Part shown: one piece after another, positions 16,677-24,856 of the stretch | Numbering within the stretch: position 1 is the first letter of the stretch | Layout of the letters: the number at the start of each line of letters is the position of its first letter | Origin: Chrysophaeum taylorii | Taxonomy: Eukaryota > Sar > Pelagophyceae > Pelagomonadales > Pelagomonadaceae | Assembly (NCBI GenBank): GCA_029834535.1 | Contig: JAQMWT010000540.1 | Location: 1 to 24,856, forward strand | Length of the DNA stretch: 24,856 nt | Direction of reading: 5' to 3' | Notes under the pieces: model-generated | The model's database searches: none | What the model saw: only the letters and a program-made list of their open reading frames with translations | What the model was told of the DNA's origin: nothing | Position numbers and translations under genes: made by a program

Positions 16677-17696
16677 AAGTGCAGGCCAGTAAGTTCACCT
16701 AGTCCCAATCTCTAACCCCAGTAAGTTCACCTAATCCTAGTAAGTTTCATATAAGTTCAGCTGGTCAGTAAGTTCACCTAGTCCAAATCTCTAACCCCAG
16801 TAAGTTCACCTGGTCCAGTAAGTTTCATATAAGTTCACCTGGTCAGTAAGTTCACCTAGCTCACACCCACTCCTTCGAGCTCGTCGCTCTCGCCTCCGCC
16901 AATCTAAGGCGCTTTGATCCGCACACGCCGCTAACCTTTGAGTTTACTCTAAAACCCCCAGTAAGTTCACCTGGTCCCAGTAAGTTCACCTTGTCACTCA
17001 ATTCACCTAGTCCCAATCTCAAACCCCAGTAAGTTCACGTGGTCCCAGTAAGTTCACCTATAGTGCGCGTGTAGACGCCGGGAGGGGGCTTATCGGTATT
17101 GCGCAGCACGTGTGGGGTAGGATGGAGTCGTCGACCCAGATGAGTATATCCTCGGGGATGCCGATCGACAGAGAGCCACGTAGAGCTGGACGTGACAGAA
17201 GACGGGCTTGGTAAAGAGGACGCCGACCTCGCGGGGCGTCTGGCCCTGGCTCTTGTTGATCGTTTGGCGTAGGTGGGCCTTAAGGGATACAGGTTGGAGG
17301 AGCCTCGGTGACAACGACACGATCGATCATGTATCTGGTACTGTTGCAGTGGCCGTGCGACGGGTCGAGGTTGCGAAGACTTTAAGCTCGCGATCAAAGC
17401 CAGCATGCCGCTGGTTGTCAGCGAGTTGAAAACTCTACTGTAAAGAGCGAGGCGTCGTCTTCCGACCTAACCTAGTCGGCCGAAAAGAACTCCGACGCCT
17501 CGTCTCCGGGAAAAAAAGGCCGCGGTCATGCGCGCGTTGTCAGCATCGACAACATCGTTTCGACGGGGCGTGAGAATGGCGCGCTGAAAGAGCCGCCGCG
17601 GGTCGTGGAAATAGTCTGAGAGGTCGCCGTAGACGGCTTGGAGGATCAATGGCTGGCTCGCGGGCCTACCTAATCCTTACCCTAAATCGAGGGACA
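16677..17696 (-). mobile_element. Helitron-helicase-derived repeat, copy E
   Basis: Full copy of the ~1 kb repeat, with the TTTCATATAAG minisatellite variant shared only with copy C. Its left flank (ACCGAACCTAAAAAGCCGG, about 16648-16676) also matches the flank of copy C, which there is the upstream edge of the coiled-coil ORF. Helicase remnants: KSQGQTPREVGVLFTKPVF and VQLYVALCR. The right end TAAATCGAGGGACAAAC runs into E2 3' ends. Confidence 0.75.
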
Positions 17697-17700
17697 AACG

Positions 17701-18194
17701 GACGTCACCCACATCCTTCAATGCTTCATGCTCCCCACACACACCCCCCTCTTAGCAGTCGACATTTAAAGACAAACGGACGTCACCCTTCGTCGCACAT
17801 ACGTCCGGCGGCAGCATGCGTACGACCTACGGGCGGGGCCCGTCCTCTCTTCGCCTGCCCCTCGCCTCGGCGATGACCCCGACTAGGTCCCGCGTACTTA
17901 TCTCCGCCCGTCAGGCACATCCCTCATACCCCACAAACCCACCCACATCCTTCATGCTCCCCCCACACACCCCCCTCTTAGCAGTCGACATTTAAAGACA
18001 AACAGACAGACAAACAAACAGACAAACATCTGTCGATTAGTAGTAAGGACAAACAACGCACCCACATCCTTCATGCTCCCCACACACACCACCCTCTTAG
18101 CAGTCGACATTTAAAGACAGACAGACCCACCCATTTCCTTCATGCTCCCCACACACACCCCCCTCTTAGCAGTCGACATTTAAGGACAAACAGA
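17701..18194 (+). repeat. Array of four E2 3' ends
   Basis: Four successive E2 3' ends, each with CTTAGCAGTCGACATTTAA (one with AAGGA) and a GACA(A/G)AC tail. They occupy about 17701-17775, 17776-18058, 18059-18123 and 18124-18194. The 5' truncation points differ: the second begins at GGACGTCACCCTTCG, the third and fourth at CACCCACATCC-type sequence. The second copy also carries ATCTGTCGATTAGTAGTAAGGA after its tail, as at 1210 and 4199. Confidence 0.75.
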
Positions 18195-18436
18195 CTGCGC
18201 ATTAGGCCGGGCTCGCTGTGCCCTCACCGCCCTCACCCATGTCGCCGCCTCGGGGAACCCCACCCAGGCCGCCCGATCCCAGCAGGACGTCACCCTTCGT
18301 CGCACATACGTCCGGCGGCAGCATGCGTACGACCTACGGGCGGGGCCCGTCCTCTCTTCGCCTGCCCCACGACTCGGCGATGACCCCGACTAGGTCCCGC
18401 GTACTTATGTCCGCCCGTCAGGCACATCCCTCCTAC
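18195..18436 (+). mobile_element. E2 3' end interrupted by LTRs
   Basis: Truncated at GCATTAGGCCGG, it continues through the E2 C-terminal frame to CACATCCCTCCTAC. There an LTR begins instead of the expected CCCACAAACCC. CTAC is found both before this LTR and after it (18768), a 4-bp target-site duplication. Confidence 0.7.
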
Positions 18437-18767
18437 TGCAGTGGTTTTCTCAGACACCCGCCCCTCCTGGCCGGACCGGGGGCCTCAACAACCCTTTCTC
18501 CCTACCCGAACCGCGAGTGAAACCACCACACGCCCGATCTCAGCGTAATACCTCACGCCATCACGAAATTGGACAATCAAAGGAGGGTAATATCAAGAAG
18601 ACAGCAAGAAAGCAATACAAATGCCCGGTACATTAGGTCCAGTGGAAGCGCAGGTGAAGGTGTCGAGATGACACCCCCCCCGTGAATGCAAGGTCAATAC
18701 CAGGGCAACGACCAGGGTAAGTCAAGTGGCAGGCAGGCAAGTGGGGGAAATGGGCGTTACTGCCACA
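18437..18767 (-). mobile_element. LTR 1 (apparent solo LTR of the gypsy family)
   Basis: 331 bp starting TGCAGTGG and ending GCCACA on the plus strand, bounded by CTAC on both sides. It is homologous over its full length to LTR 2. It has the TG...CA ends of LTRs. Together with its own duplication this suggests a solo LTR from an older insertion into the E2 copy. Confidence 0.8.
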
Positions 18768-18777
18768 CTACCCCTGT

Positions 18778-19028
18778 CAGGGTCGGATAAGAAAGTTCGT
18801 ACGAGCCGTTAACTATGTTTCAGTTTGTACTAAGACATACTCAACGGAGCTATGTTCATTTGTACTCAAGCAGTATGTGCCGCCACGCCGCGAGATCGTC
18901 GCGATGGAACTAGTCCCCATAGTGAAGTCGGCATCCTTTCGTCCCCTCACGCAAAAAAAGGAAAAAGCCCACGCGTTGTAGGACCCGTCGTTGCGGCGCG
19001 GGCTAGTCTCGTTTTCTTATCCGACCCT
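18778..19028. mobile_element. hAT-like MITE inside LTR 2
   Basis: 251 bp with terminal inverted repeats CAGGGTCGGATAAGAAA and, at the other end, TTTTCTTATCCGACCCT. It is flanked by a perfect 8-bp direct repeat ACCCCTGT (18770-18777 and 19029-19036). The 8-bp duplication and the (C)AGGG start fit the hAT superfamily. No ORF. The 7277-7533 copy is its reverse complement. Confidence 0.85.
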
Positions 19029-19036
19029 ACCCCTGT

Positions 19037-19362
19037 AGTGGTTTTCTCAGATACCCGCCCCTCCTGGCCGGACCGGGGGCCTCAACAACCCTTTCTCCCT
19101 ACCCGAACCACGGGTGAAACCACCACACGCCCGATCTCAGCGTAATACCTCACGCCATCACGAAATCGAACAATCAAAAGAGGGTAATATCAAGAAGACA
19201 GCAAGAAAGCAATACAAATGCCCGGTACATTGGGTCCAGTGGGAGCGCAGGTGAAGGTGTCAAGATGACACCCCCCCATAAATGCAAGGTCAATACCAGG
19301 GCAACAATCAGGGTAAGTCAGGTGGCAGGCAGGCAAGTGGGGGAATGGGCGTTACTGCCACA
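19037..19362 (-). mobile_element. LTR 2 (3' LTR of the retrotransposon), main part
   Basis: Together with the three bases TGT at 18775-18777 it makes a 329-bp LTR, TGTAGTGG...GCCACA. It is joined directly to the PPT-like sequence of the minus-strand element, which defines it as the 3' LTR. By eye it differs from LTR 1 at about fifteen sites, all transitions, plus two single-base homopolymer indels. Confidence 0.85.
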
Positions 19363-19397
19363 GGAGCCCCCTACTTGAGATGAAGTCGTCCTCGACT

Positions 19398-20592
19398 TCA
19401 AGGGTGACGAAGGTCACGCTCACGAATGGTACGATAAGCTCGTTCAGCTACATCAGCAGGAACTTTGTTGCTGTGGAGACCGAAGTTAGTGACGAGGACA
19501 TCGATTTCATCCGGGCGAAAATCAGTCACACAGGGTTCACAGCCCTCCATGTTGGGTCGTAGGCATGTGAAGCTACCTCCGTCAGGATCTTTGTCTTCTG
19601 GTCTTAAGCGTCGTTCTTCAGCAGAAGCGGTCGCAGAACAAACGTCAGTCTCCTCTAGTTTCCATGGTGCGGTTTCTCTCGGATATCAACGGCTATCTCG
19701 AACACCAAAACTTCTCGTCGAGCAGCAAAATTTGCCGGCTACTGTTCGACTCGCGCGGTTGACCGGTGCGACGGACTTACACGGCACAAGCCTTTTGCCT
19801 CGCCAGAGACTATGGTTGGTCTCAGAGACTATGGTTGGTCTCTCCGGCCTTCTTTCTGCCTCTTTTCGGAGACTGTGGGTGGTCTCCTGGGCTCGCTTTT
19901 TGTCTTGAGACGCACAAAAATCCGCTCGACGTCCGAGTAGTAATCCGTCAGCTTGTTCTTTCGCTATCTCATCGAGAGTGATCTCATCCTCCGCTTGATC
20001 CGCAAAAGGGAGACGTTCGACGGAGTCAACTGGCTCAGACTCGTACGAGAATTGAGGCGGTTGTACGTTCTGTCGCGTACTAACTGCTACCATAGCTGCG
20101 GTGGGTCCGCTGTCCGTCAGCATAGGCATCGTCACCGAAGAGAAGGTGAAGCAAGCGGTGCCAGGGACATCGGTGGGGATTTCTTGGAAAATCAAAAAAG
20201 CTTCATTGATCGGTTCCCCGTCTTCATCTTTCTCGATCAATTTGTCGATAGGGTTGCGCGACAGACAATCCGGAATACGCATGCCAGGGGAGCTTCCAGG
20301 TTTGTATCCGAGCTCCCGGTCGAACGCAGCAAGCCGCATAGCCCATCGTGCTAACTGTCCAGACGTATGATTCGAATCCCGCAGAAACGTTAAATTACGA
20401 TGATCCGTCTCTAACTTCGTCTGATGACCTTCGATATAAAATCGGAAATTTTCGAGAGCAGAGAGTACTGCGAGGAGTTCCAAGCGCCGAGGATCATACT
20501 TCCTCATCGACTTAGGCACGGTTCGACTCCAGTACTCGATAACTCTCTCTTCGATTCTTTCTCTTCCATCGTCGTCAACGACTGGTACTTTT
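19398..20592 (-). pseudogene. Retrotransposon Pol, RNase H C-terminal half and tail (frameshifted, one in-frame stop)
   Basis: Continues the Pol ORF after a one-base shift in the A run (T run at 20589-20592 on plus). RNase H hallmarks: VIEYWSRTVPKSMRKYDPRR, ELLAVLSALENFRFYIEGH, LETDHRNLTFL and the closing YKPGSSPGMRIPDCLSRNP. An acidic linker and ITLDEIAKEQAD follow, as in other gypsy elements ahead of integrase. A duplicated AGACTATGGTTGGTCTC lies at about 19806-19840. A TGA at 19686-19688 is followed in the same frame by ~95 further codons (WKLEETDVC, CLRPNMEGCEPCV, VADVAERAY-like end) to the stop at 19398-19400. No integrase is recognisable. Confidence 0.7.
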
Positions 20593-23500
20593 GAAATAGG
20601 TAAGCACCCAACCCATGCGCGGAAGCATCAGTTCGAATGTAAAAAGGCAACGAGTAATCAGGATGGTAGACGCCCTTCGACGTGACAATAGCCTCGATGA
20701 TGGCATCCCAAGCTTCCTGACACTCTTTCGTCCACTTGAATTTCACGTCCGGCAACGTCAGTTGTCTTAATGGCTCTGCAACTTTCGCAAAATTCCTTAC
20801 ATAACGCCGGCAAAAGCTCCCCATTCCAAGGAAAGATCGCACTTGCTTCTTAGGGTCAGCATCCGACAAAGTGCCAGGAATTGGCATGTGTCTGATGGCT
20901 TCTAAAGATCTTGGTGATGGAAGAAGTCCGTTCGGGGTAGATAAATGACCCAAAAACTCAATGACTTCTTGCATAAAATGAATCTTCTTGATCTTGGCGC
21001 TGTACCCCTTCAAGGCGAGATGGGGAATAACTTGCACAAGGCACTGCAAGTGATTCTTTGTATCTGCGTGACCGGCGAGAATATCGTCGATATATGCCAC
21101 GAGATCACGATATAGCCATTGCGACAAGTCAGTGTTCAACTGCTTGCAAAACAAACTTCCGGCTGGTTTGACTCCCAAAGGTAGACGCATGTAGCTGTAC
21201 GCTCCCAGAGGACTAGTGAAGGTGACCACATCTTGTGCATCCAGCGACAATCGTAAATTGTGATAGCCCCAACGAATATCCAAACTGGAACGACAAAACT
21301 TGTCAATGAGAAACATCAACGCGTCAGCCATGCTCACACTCGGCCAGCTATCATCCTTGAGCAATGCATTGAGGCGCCGTAGGTCGACAGCTGCTCTGTA
21401 AGCATTGGAAGTGCCAGGCTCAGCACCTTTCTTAGGCAACATCAAAATAGGGAAACCCCATGGAGAATTCGCGGGACGAATAACTCCGTCTCGGGTCCAT
21501 GCTTCAATCTGCATCCGCAAACATTCAATCTTTTCTTTCGACAACCGATATGGCGAGAGTTTGACGGGAGTCGGGTTCTCTTCTTTGAACCGGAGCGTCA
21601 CTTCAGGTGAATCAACAGGTCTCATCACATCATCGAAAAATGCCCACGAATACGAGATTAAATGCTTCATCATCAGCTTCTCGTCATCATCTAAGGCAGG
21701 ATGCTCTGTAATACCCAATTCAGTCATCACCTCTTCGACCTGCGCGACGGTCGGAGGGATGACCTGCATGCTCTCCTGATCCGCTAAATGAGGAGGCATC
21801 ACCGGTGAAGGTTGACCATGTTCGTCGTGAGGCGCGTCCGCCCACGGAACGTCGTACGTATTGAAATACGCTGGTCGCTCTTTCGCGGTGCCTTCTTCTT
21901 CAGCAGTTGCGGAGGGCTGGTTATCAACTTGGTTGCTCTGCATAACAGCAGTGGCGACGGTGCCCCCTGCAAAAGATGAAGCCGTCCCAGGCGATGTAAC
22001 TGAAGGCGGTGGCGGGGTGGTGGTGGCAGCAGCGGATGGTGCAGGACTCGCAGGAGAATAGAGTTCATCGGGCGCAATCCATGATACACTTCGAGTGGCA
22101 GGGTCGAGCGTTGGAATGCGCGACTCTACAACAAAAGGTGAAAACCGTAGAATATGGTGATCAGGTTGGGCTAGCGTAGTCGTCGCAATATTCCGCAACT
22201 TACCCAAATTTCGAAGTGAAGGTTCAAACGAATTGTGCACTGCTAGCGCAATCCGCGTCATAGTCGCGGGTGGCACCATACTGCCAAGCATCTTCATAGC
22301 TACTGTCTCGGAAACTGTCGCACCCCATTGCCACGTAGCAGGAACGGTCATAATTTCCTGGTGCATCTGCAACGTGAGTGGACGGGTGTTCGAGAAATGA
22401 GGTCCTAAGCGGAGCTTATTGCGCGTCACCGTGAAGGCAGGGCCGATAGCCGGGCGCGTAGATGAGAAACTGTTCACTATAATGAGCGGGTGACCACCTG
22501 TAAATCCCAACGCTGGGCCAAAACGGTCCCGTAAATTCGGTGGTACACGCGATAATAACGGCAGTTCCAAGCGAACATTGCAAGCAAGTAGGCGCGTGCG
22601 CGAGCACAGCAGCTCTGGCGTGATACTATAGAAATCAACAATACGCGGCACATAAAATTGGTGATGCACAAAAGGGATCACTGATGGTTCCTGCTCGAGT
22701 GTCCATCGTCCAATCACATAAGGTGCGTTGCGGAAATGACGCAGGACCCAAGAAGTAATAGTAGCGCCCTTGCGTGCGTCCCTGTAGTGCAAATTGGCAG
22801 TCGATCCATAGATACACGGCGGACTGGCGTGAAAATAAGAGTGCTTCCAAAAATCTGAGTGTAAATACGACAACACCAAGTCGTATGTACGACGATGAGA
22901 TTTCCCCAACTCATGCAAAACATAGGGAATCTTCGGAAAATTGAGTTCAAAGGTGGCTCGGGCTTGAGGACAAGCATCCAAAGCCAGGACAATGCGAAAT
23001 GAACTGCCATATAGCTCATTGCATCGCCGGATACCCAACGTTGATCCTCCAGCGCCAGCAAAATAGACGACGACAAAAGTGTAGGTGATGGGTATCCAAA
23101 CCAAGGAAGCGTGCTTAGATAGCAGCTCCTTAACAGTCGCCCCCATCTCCATTTCTGGTGTTTTTTTCACCTCTTCATCTGGAGGTGGCTGAGGAGGAGG
23201 TCTGTCACTCAAGACATCCTCCTCGACTTCGTCGTCGTCAACAGCAGCCGCAAGAGTGGCATGACACACGTCATCAGTGGCTTCTAGCTGCATGTTGACA
23301 CATCCTTCATGCGGTATGATCTCGCCTTCGGCCACCGGGACTTCGGGGTCGATACCAATGGGTTCGTCACCAATGTGCTCCACAGCCACATGAACTTCGT
23401 TGGGCTCATCGGCACAATACGATGAATAGGAACCAGGTACAAGGCGGAGATCTTTGAGGAGTGACCGATAAGGTCGGAATACGTGACTCTTTTCCAGCGG

Positions 23501-23923
23501 CACATCGCACTCCATCTCCAAGAAGTACGGTTGGTTTGGAAGAAGAAATCGAGTACTCGTCACGTACGCGAAATGAGGGATGATATCTTCCTCGTCTGCA
23601 GGGCATTCAAGTTGGTTTTCAGCTTTTCCAGCAGTCTGATCACCGGAAGGAATGTGATGGCGATTCGCTCTGATACGAATAGAACGCAATAGACTGTCAT
23701 AACTCCACGGTTTACCAACTGGCGTCCAAGTTTGGATATTTCCGTATTGCACAGCAAGCTCAGCTGTCGGGAACATTTGCACTACCTGCGGAGTCGCATC
23801 GAATGCATCATTGTAAAGGACAATTCCATGCTGGTCTTGTGGCGAGGCGGAAGTCCGATTCTTGAGAACTCCAATGGTCACTTCAGAACGCCGAAAAATA
23901 GCTCTCTCTGTCGCATAATCCAA
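20504..23923 (-). CDS. Retrotransposon Pol-like polyprotein: post-protease segment, C5-cytosine methyltransferase, RT, RNase H (N-terminal half)
   Basis: Uninterrupted frame of 1139 codons. The first codon used (23923) is TTG and the frame enters Helitron copy F, so the true start is lost. Residues 1-200 resemble the stretch after the retropepsin. Residues 283-565 form a C5 methyltransferase: motif I FAGAGGSTLG (288-297), motif IV ASPPC with the catalytic Cys370 (nt 22814-22816), motif VI WTLEQ with Glu410, motif VIII SRTRLLA (441-447), motif IX RPLTLQMHQE (514-523), motif X GATVSETVA (534-542). A Pro/Ala/Thr linker (about 620-660) leads to the RT (about 786-995): VDLRRLN, SLDIRWGYHNL, LPLGVKPAGSLF, YIDD at 944-947. 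RNase H begins with YIRTDASAHGLGAYLF (1095-1110). It would methylate DNA cytosines and reverse-transcribe the element; activity is not shown. Confidence 0.85.
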   Translation of the reverse strand: MDYATERAIFRRSEVTIGVLKNRTSASPQDQHGIVLYNDAFDATPQVVQMFPTAELAVQYGNIQTWTPVGKPWSYDSLLRSIRIRANRHHIPSGDQTAGKAENQLECPADEEDIIPHFAYVTSTRFLLPNQPYFLEMECDVPLEKSHVFRPYRSLLKDLRLVPGSYSSYCADEPNEVHVAVEHIGDEPIGIDPEVPVAEGEIIPHEGCVNMQLEATDDVCHATLAAAVDDDEVEEDVLSDRPPPQPPPDEEVKKTPEMEMGATVKELLSKHASLVWIPITYTFVVVYFAGAGGSTLGIRRCNELYGSSFRIVLALDACPQARATFELNFPKIPYVLHELGKSHRRTYDLVLSYLHSDFWKHSYFHASPPCIYGSTANLHYRDARKGATITSWVLRHFRNAPYVIGRWTLEQEPSVIPFVHHQFYVPRIVDFYSITPELLCSRTRLLACNVRLELPLLSRVPPNLRDRFGPALGFTGGHPLIIVNSFSSTRPAIGPAFTVTRNKLRLGPHFSNTRPLTLQMHQEIMTVPATWQWGATVSETVAMKMLGSMVPPATMTRIALAVHNSFEPSLRNLGKLRNIATTTLAQPDHHILRFSPFVVESRIPTLDPATRSVSWIAPDELYSPASPAPSAAATTTPPPPSVTSPGTASSFAGGTVATAVMQSNQVDNQPSATAEEEGTAKERPAYFNTYDVPWADAPHDEHGQPSPVMPPHLADQESMQVIPPTVAQVEEVMTELGITEHPALDDDEKLMMKHLISYSWAFFDDVMRPVDSPEVTLRFKEENPTPVKLSPYRLSKEKIECLRMQIEAWTRDGVIRPANSPWGFPILMLPKKGAEPGTSNAYRAAVDLRRLNALLKDDSWPSVSMADALMFLIDKFCRSSLDIRWGYHNLRLSLDAQDVVTFTSPLGAYSYMRLPLGVKPAGSLFCKQLNTDLSQWLYRDLVAYIDDILAGHADTKNHLQCLVQVIPHLALKGYSAKIKKIHFMQEVIEFLGHLSTPNGLLPSPRSLEAIRHMPIPGTLSDADPKKQVRSFLGMGSFCRRYVRNFAKVAEPLRQLTLPDVKFKWTKECQEAWDAIIEAIVTSKGVYHPDYSLPFYIRTDASAHGLGAYLFQKYQSLTTMEEKESKRELSSTGVEPCLSR
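22229..23077 (-). other. Cytosine-C5 DNA methyltransferase domain
   Basis: Residues 283-565 of the polyprotein. Motif order I-IV-VI-VIII-IX-X matches the C5 methyltransferase fold. The cofactor-binding FAGAGG, the nucleophile Cys in PPC, the Glu of motif VI and the RxR of motif VIII are all present. Motif VI reads LEQ where ENV is usual, and the region between motifs VIII and IX that would recognise the target is short (about 65 residues). The domain is flanked by acidic/Pro-rich linkers, the arrangement expected of an independently folding insert. Confidence 0.85.
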
Positions 23924-23925
23924 AA

Positions 23926-24856
23926 CAAGTGCAGGCCAGTAAGTTCACCTACTCCAAATCTCTAACCCTAGTGAGTTCACGTGGTCCCAGTAAGTTCACC
24001 TAGTCCCAATCTCTAACCCCAGTAAGTTTGGTGTAAGCCCACTCGTGCTCACACCCACTCACCCCACTCTCCTTCGAGCTCGTCGCTCTCACCTCCGCCA
24101 ATCTAAGCTGCTTTGATCCGTACACGCCGCTAGCCTTTGCGTTCACTCTAAAACCCCAGTAAGCTCACTTGGTCCCAGTAAGTTCACCTGGGCACTAAGT
24201 TCACCTAGTCCCAATCTCAAACCCCAGTAAGTTCACCTGGTCCCAGTAAGTTCACCTACAGTGCGCGTGTAGACGCCGGGAGGGGGCTTATCGGTATTGC
24301 GCAGCACGTGTGGGGTAGGGTGGAGTCGTCGACTCAGAAGAGGATATCCTCGGGGTTGCCGATCGACAGAGAGCCACGTAGAGCTGGAGGCAGAAGACGG
24401 GCTTGGGAAAGAGGACGCCGACCTCGCGGGGCGTCTGGCCCTGGCTCTTGTTGATCGTTTGGCGTAGGCGGGCCTTAAGCGATGCAGGTTGGAGGAGCCT
24501 CGGTGACAACGACACGATCGATCATGTATCTGGTACCGTTGCAGTGGCCGTGCGACGGGTCGAGGTTGCGAAGACATTAAGCTCGCGATCAAAGTCAGCA
24601 TGCCGTTGGTTGTCAGCGAGTTGAAAACTCTACTGTAAAGAGCGAGGCGTCGTCTTCCGACCCAGCCTAGTCAGCCGAAAAGAACTCCGACGCCTCGTCT
24701 CCGGGAAAAGGCCGCGGTCATGCGCGCGTTGTCAGCATCGACAACATCGTTTCGACAGGGCGTGAGAGTGGCGCTGAAAGAGCCGCCGCGGGTCGTGGAA
24801 ATAGTCTGCGAGGTCGCTGTAGACGGCTTGGAGGATCACTGTCTGGCTCTCGCGCC
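23926..24856 (-). mobile_element. Helitron-helicase-derived repeat, copy F (cut by window edge)
   Basis: Begins CAAGTGCAGGCC at the retrotransposon junction and runs to the window end inside the 23-bp CTCTCGCGCC unit typical of copies A and B. Helicase remnants on the minus strand: KSQGQTPREVGVLFPKPVF and QLYVALCR, with a 3-bp deletion in GAGCTGGAGGCAG. The same three-frame split as the other copies. Confidence 0.75.

Larger units (their letters stand above)
18775..23925 (-). mobile_element. Ty3/gypsy-type LTR retrotransposon encoding a DNA methyltransferase (5' end missing)
   Basis: The minus-strand element consists of the 3' LTR (18775-18777 plus 19037-19362), a purine-rich PPT-like AAGTAGGGGGCTCC at 19363-19376, and an internal region with post-protease, methyltransferase, RT and RNase H coding. 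Domain order and the RT type place it in the Ty3/gypsy group. The 5' LTR, gag and the retropepsin active site are absent: the frame runs into the end of Helitron copy F at 23926. No integrase motif (HHCC, DDE) was seen. The internal region has a visibly more balanced base composition than the rest of the window. Confidence 0.85.

Noticed and set aside
20101..20370. Plus-strand ORFs across the retrotransposon
   Set aside because: Antisense shadows of Pol with no motifs.

Overview
This is eukaryotic nuclear DNA, almost entirely layered transposable elements. The evidence is Helitron-type helicase remnants, non-LTR retrotransposon 3' ends with simple-sequence tails, a Ty3/gypsy-type LTR retrotransposon, hAT-like inverted-repeat elements, and a GC-rich intronless-looking AAA+ gene. 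The GC-rich coding style suggests a unicellular eukaryote, perhaps an alga or related protist. The window does not allow a firmer assignment, and no rRNA, tRNA or CRISPR was seen.

Layout on the + strand. Six copies (A-F) of a ~1 kb repeat carry the C-terminal part of a Helitron/Pif1 helicase, all on the minus strand: 1-784, 1231-2200, 4875-5894, 6949-8377 (interrupted), 16677-17696, 23926-24856. Between them lie many 3' ends of a second element, called E2 here, always on the plus strand. The longest, 2200-3404, encodes a PD-(D/E)XK nuclease-like protein. Its 3' end recurs head to tail at 3051-4118 and 17701-18436. A coiled-coil ORF (4244-4834) abuts copy C. A short signal-peptide ORF with a strong Kozak start (5950-6177) is cut by a LINE fragment (6171-6948). 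Three further LINE 3' ends lie at 8377, 13201 and 16106; the one at 13201 has a 15-bp target-site duplication inside an E2 tail.

The middle (8.6-16 kb) is GC-rich. It holds a tandem AAA+ ATPase gene (11405-12379, minus), a decayed region with BRO1-like and E2-like patches below it, GC-rich tandem repeats at 14.6-15.2 kb, and a G-rich palindromic block near 16.0 kb.

The most notable system is at 18.4-23.9 kb: a minus-strand Ty3/gypsy retrotransposon whose Pol-like ORF contains a cytosine-C5 DNA methyltransferase domain between the post-protease segment and the reverse transcriptase. Motifs I, IV, VI, VIII, IX and X are recognisable. Its LTR lies next to a second LTR of the same family, inserted in an E2 copy, and a hAT-like MITE with an 8-bp duplication has jumped into the LTR. 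By my manual reading the two LTRs differ only by transitions and two homopolymer indels, several at CpG. The retropepsin, gag and 5' LTR are missing at the junction with copy F, and no integrase was found.
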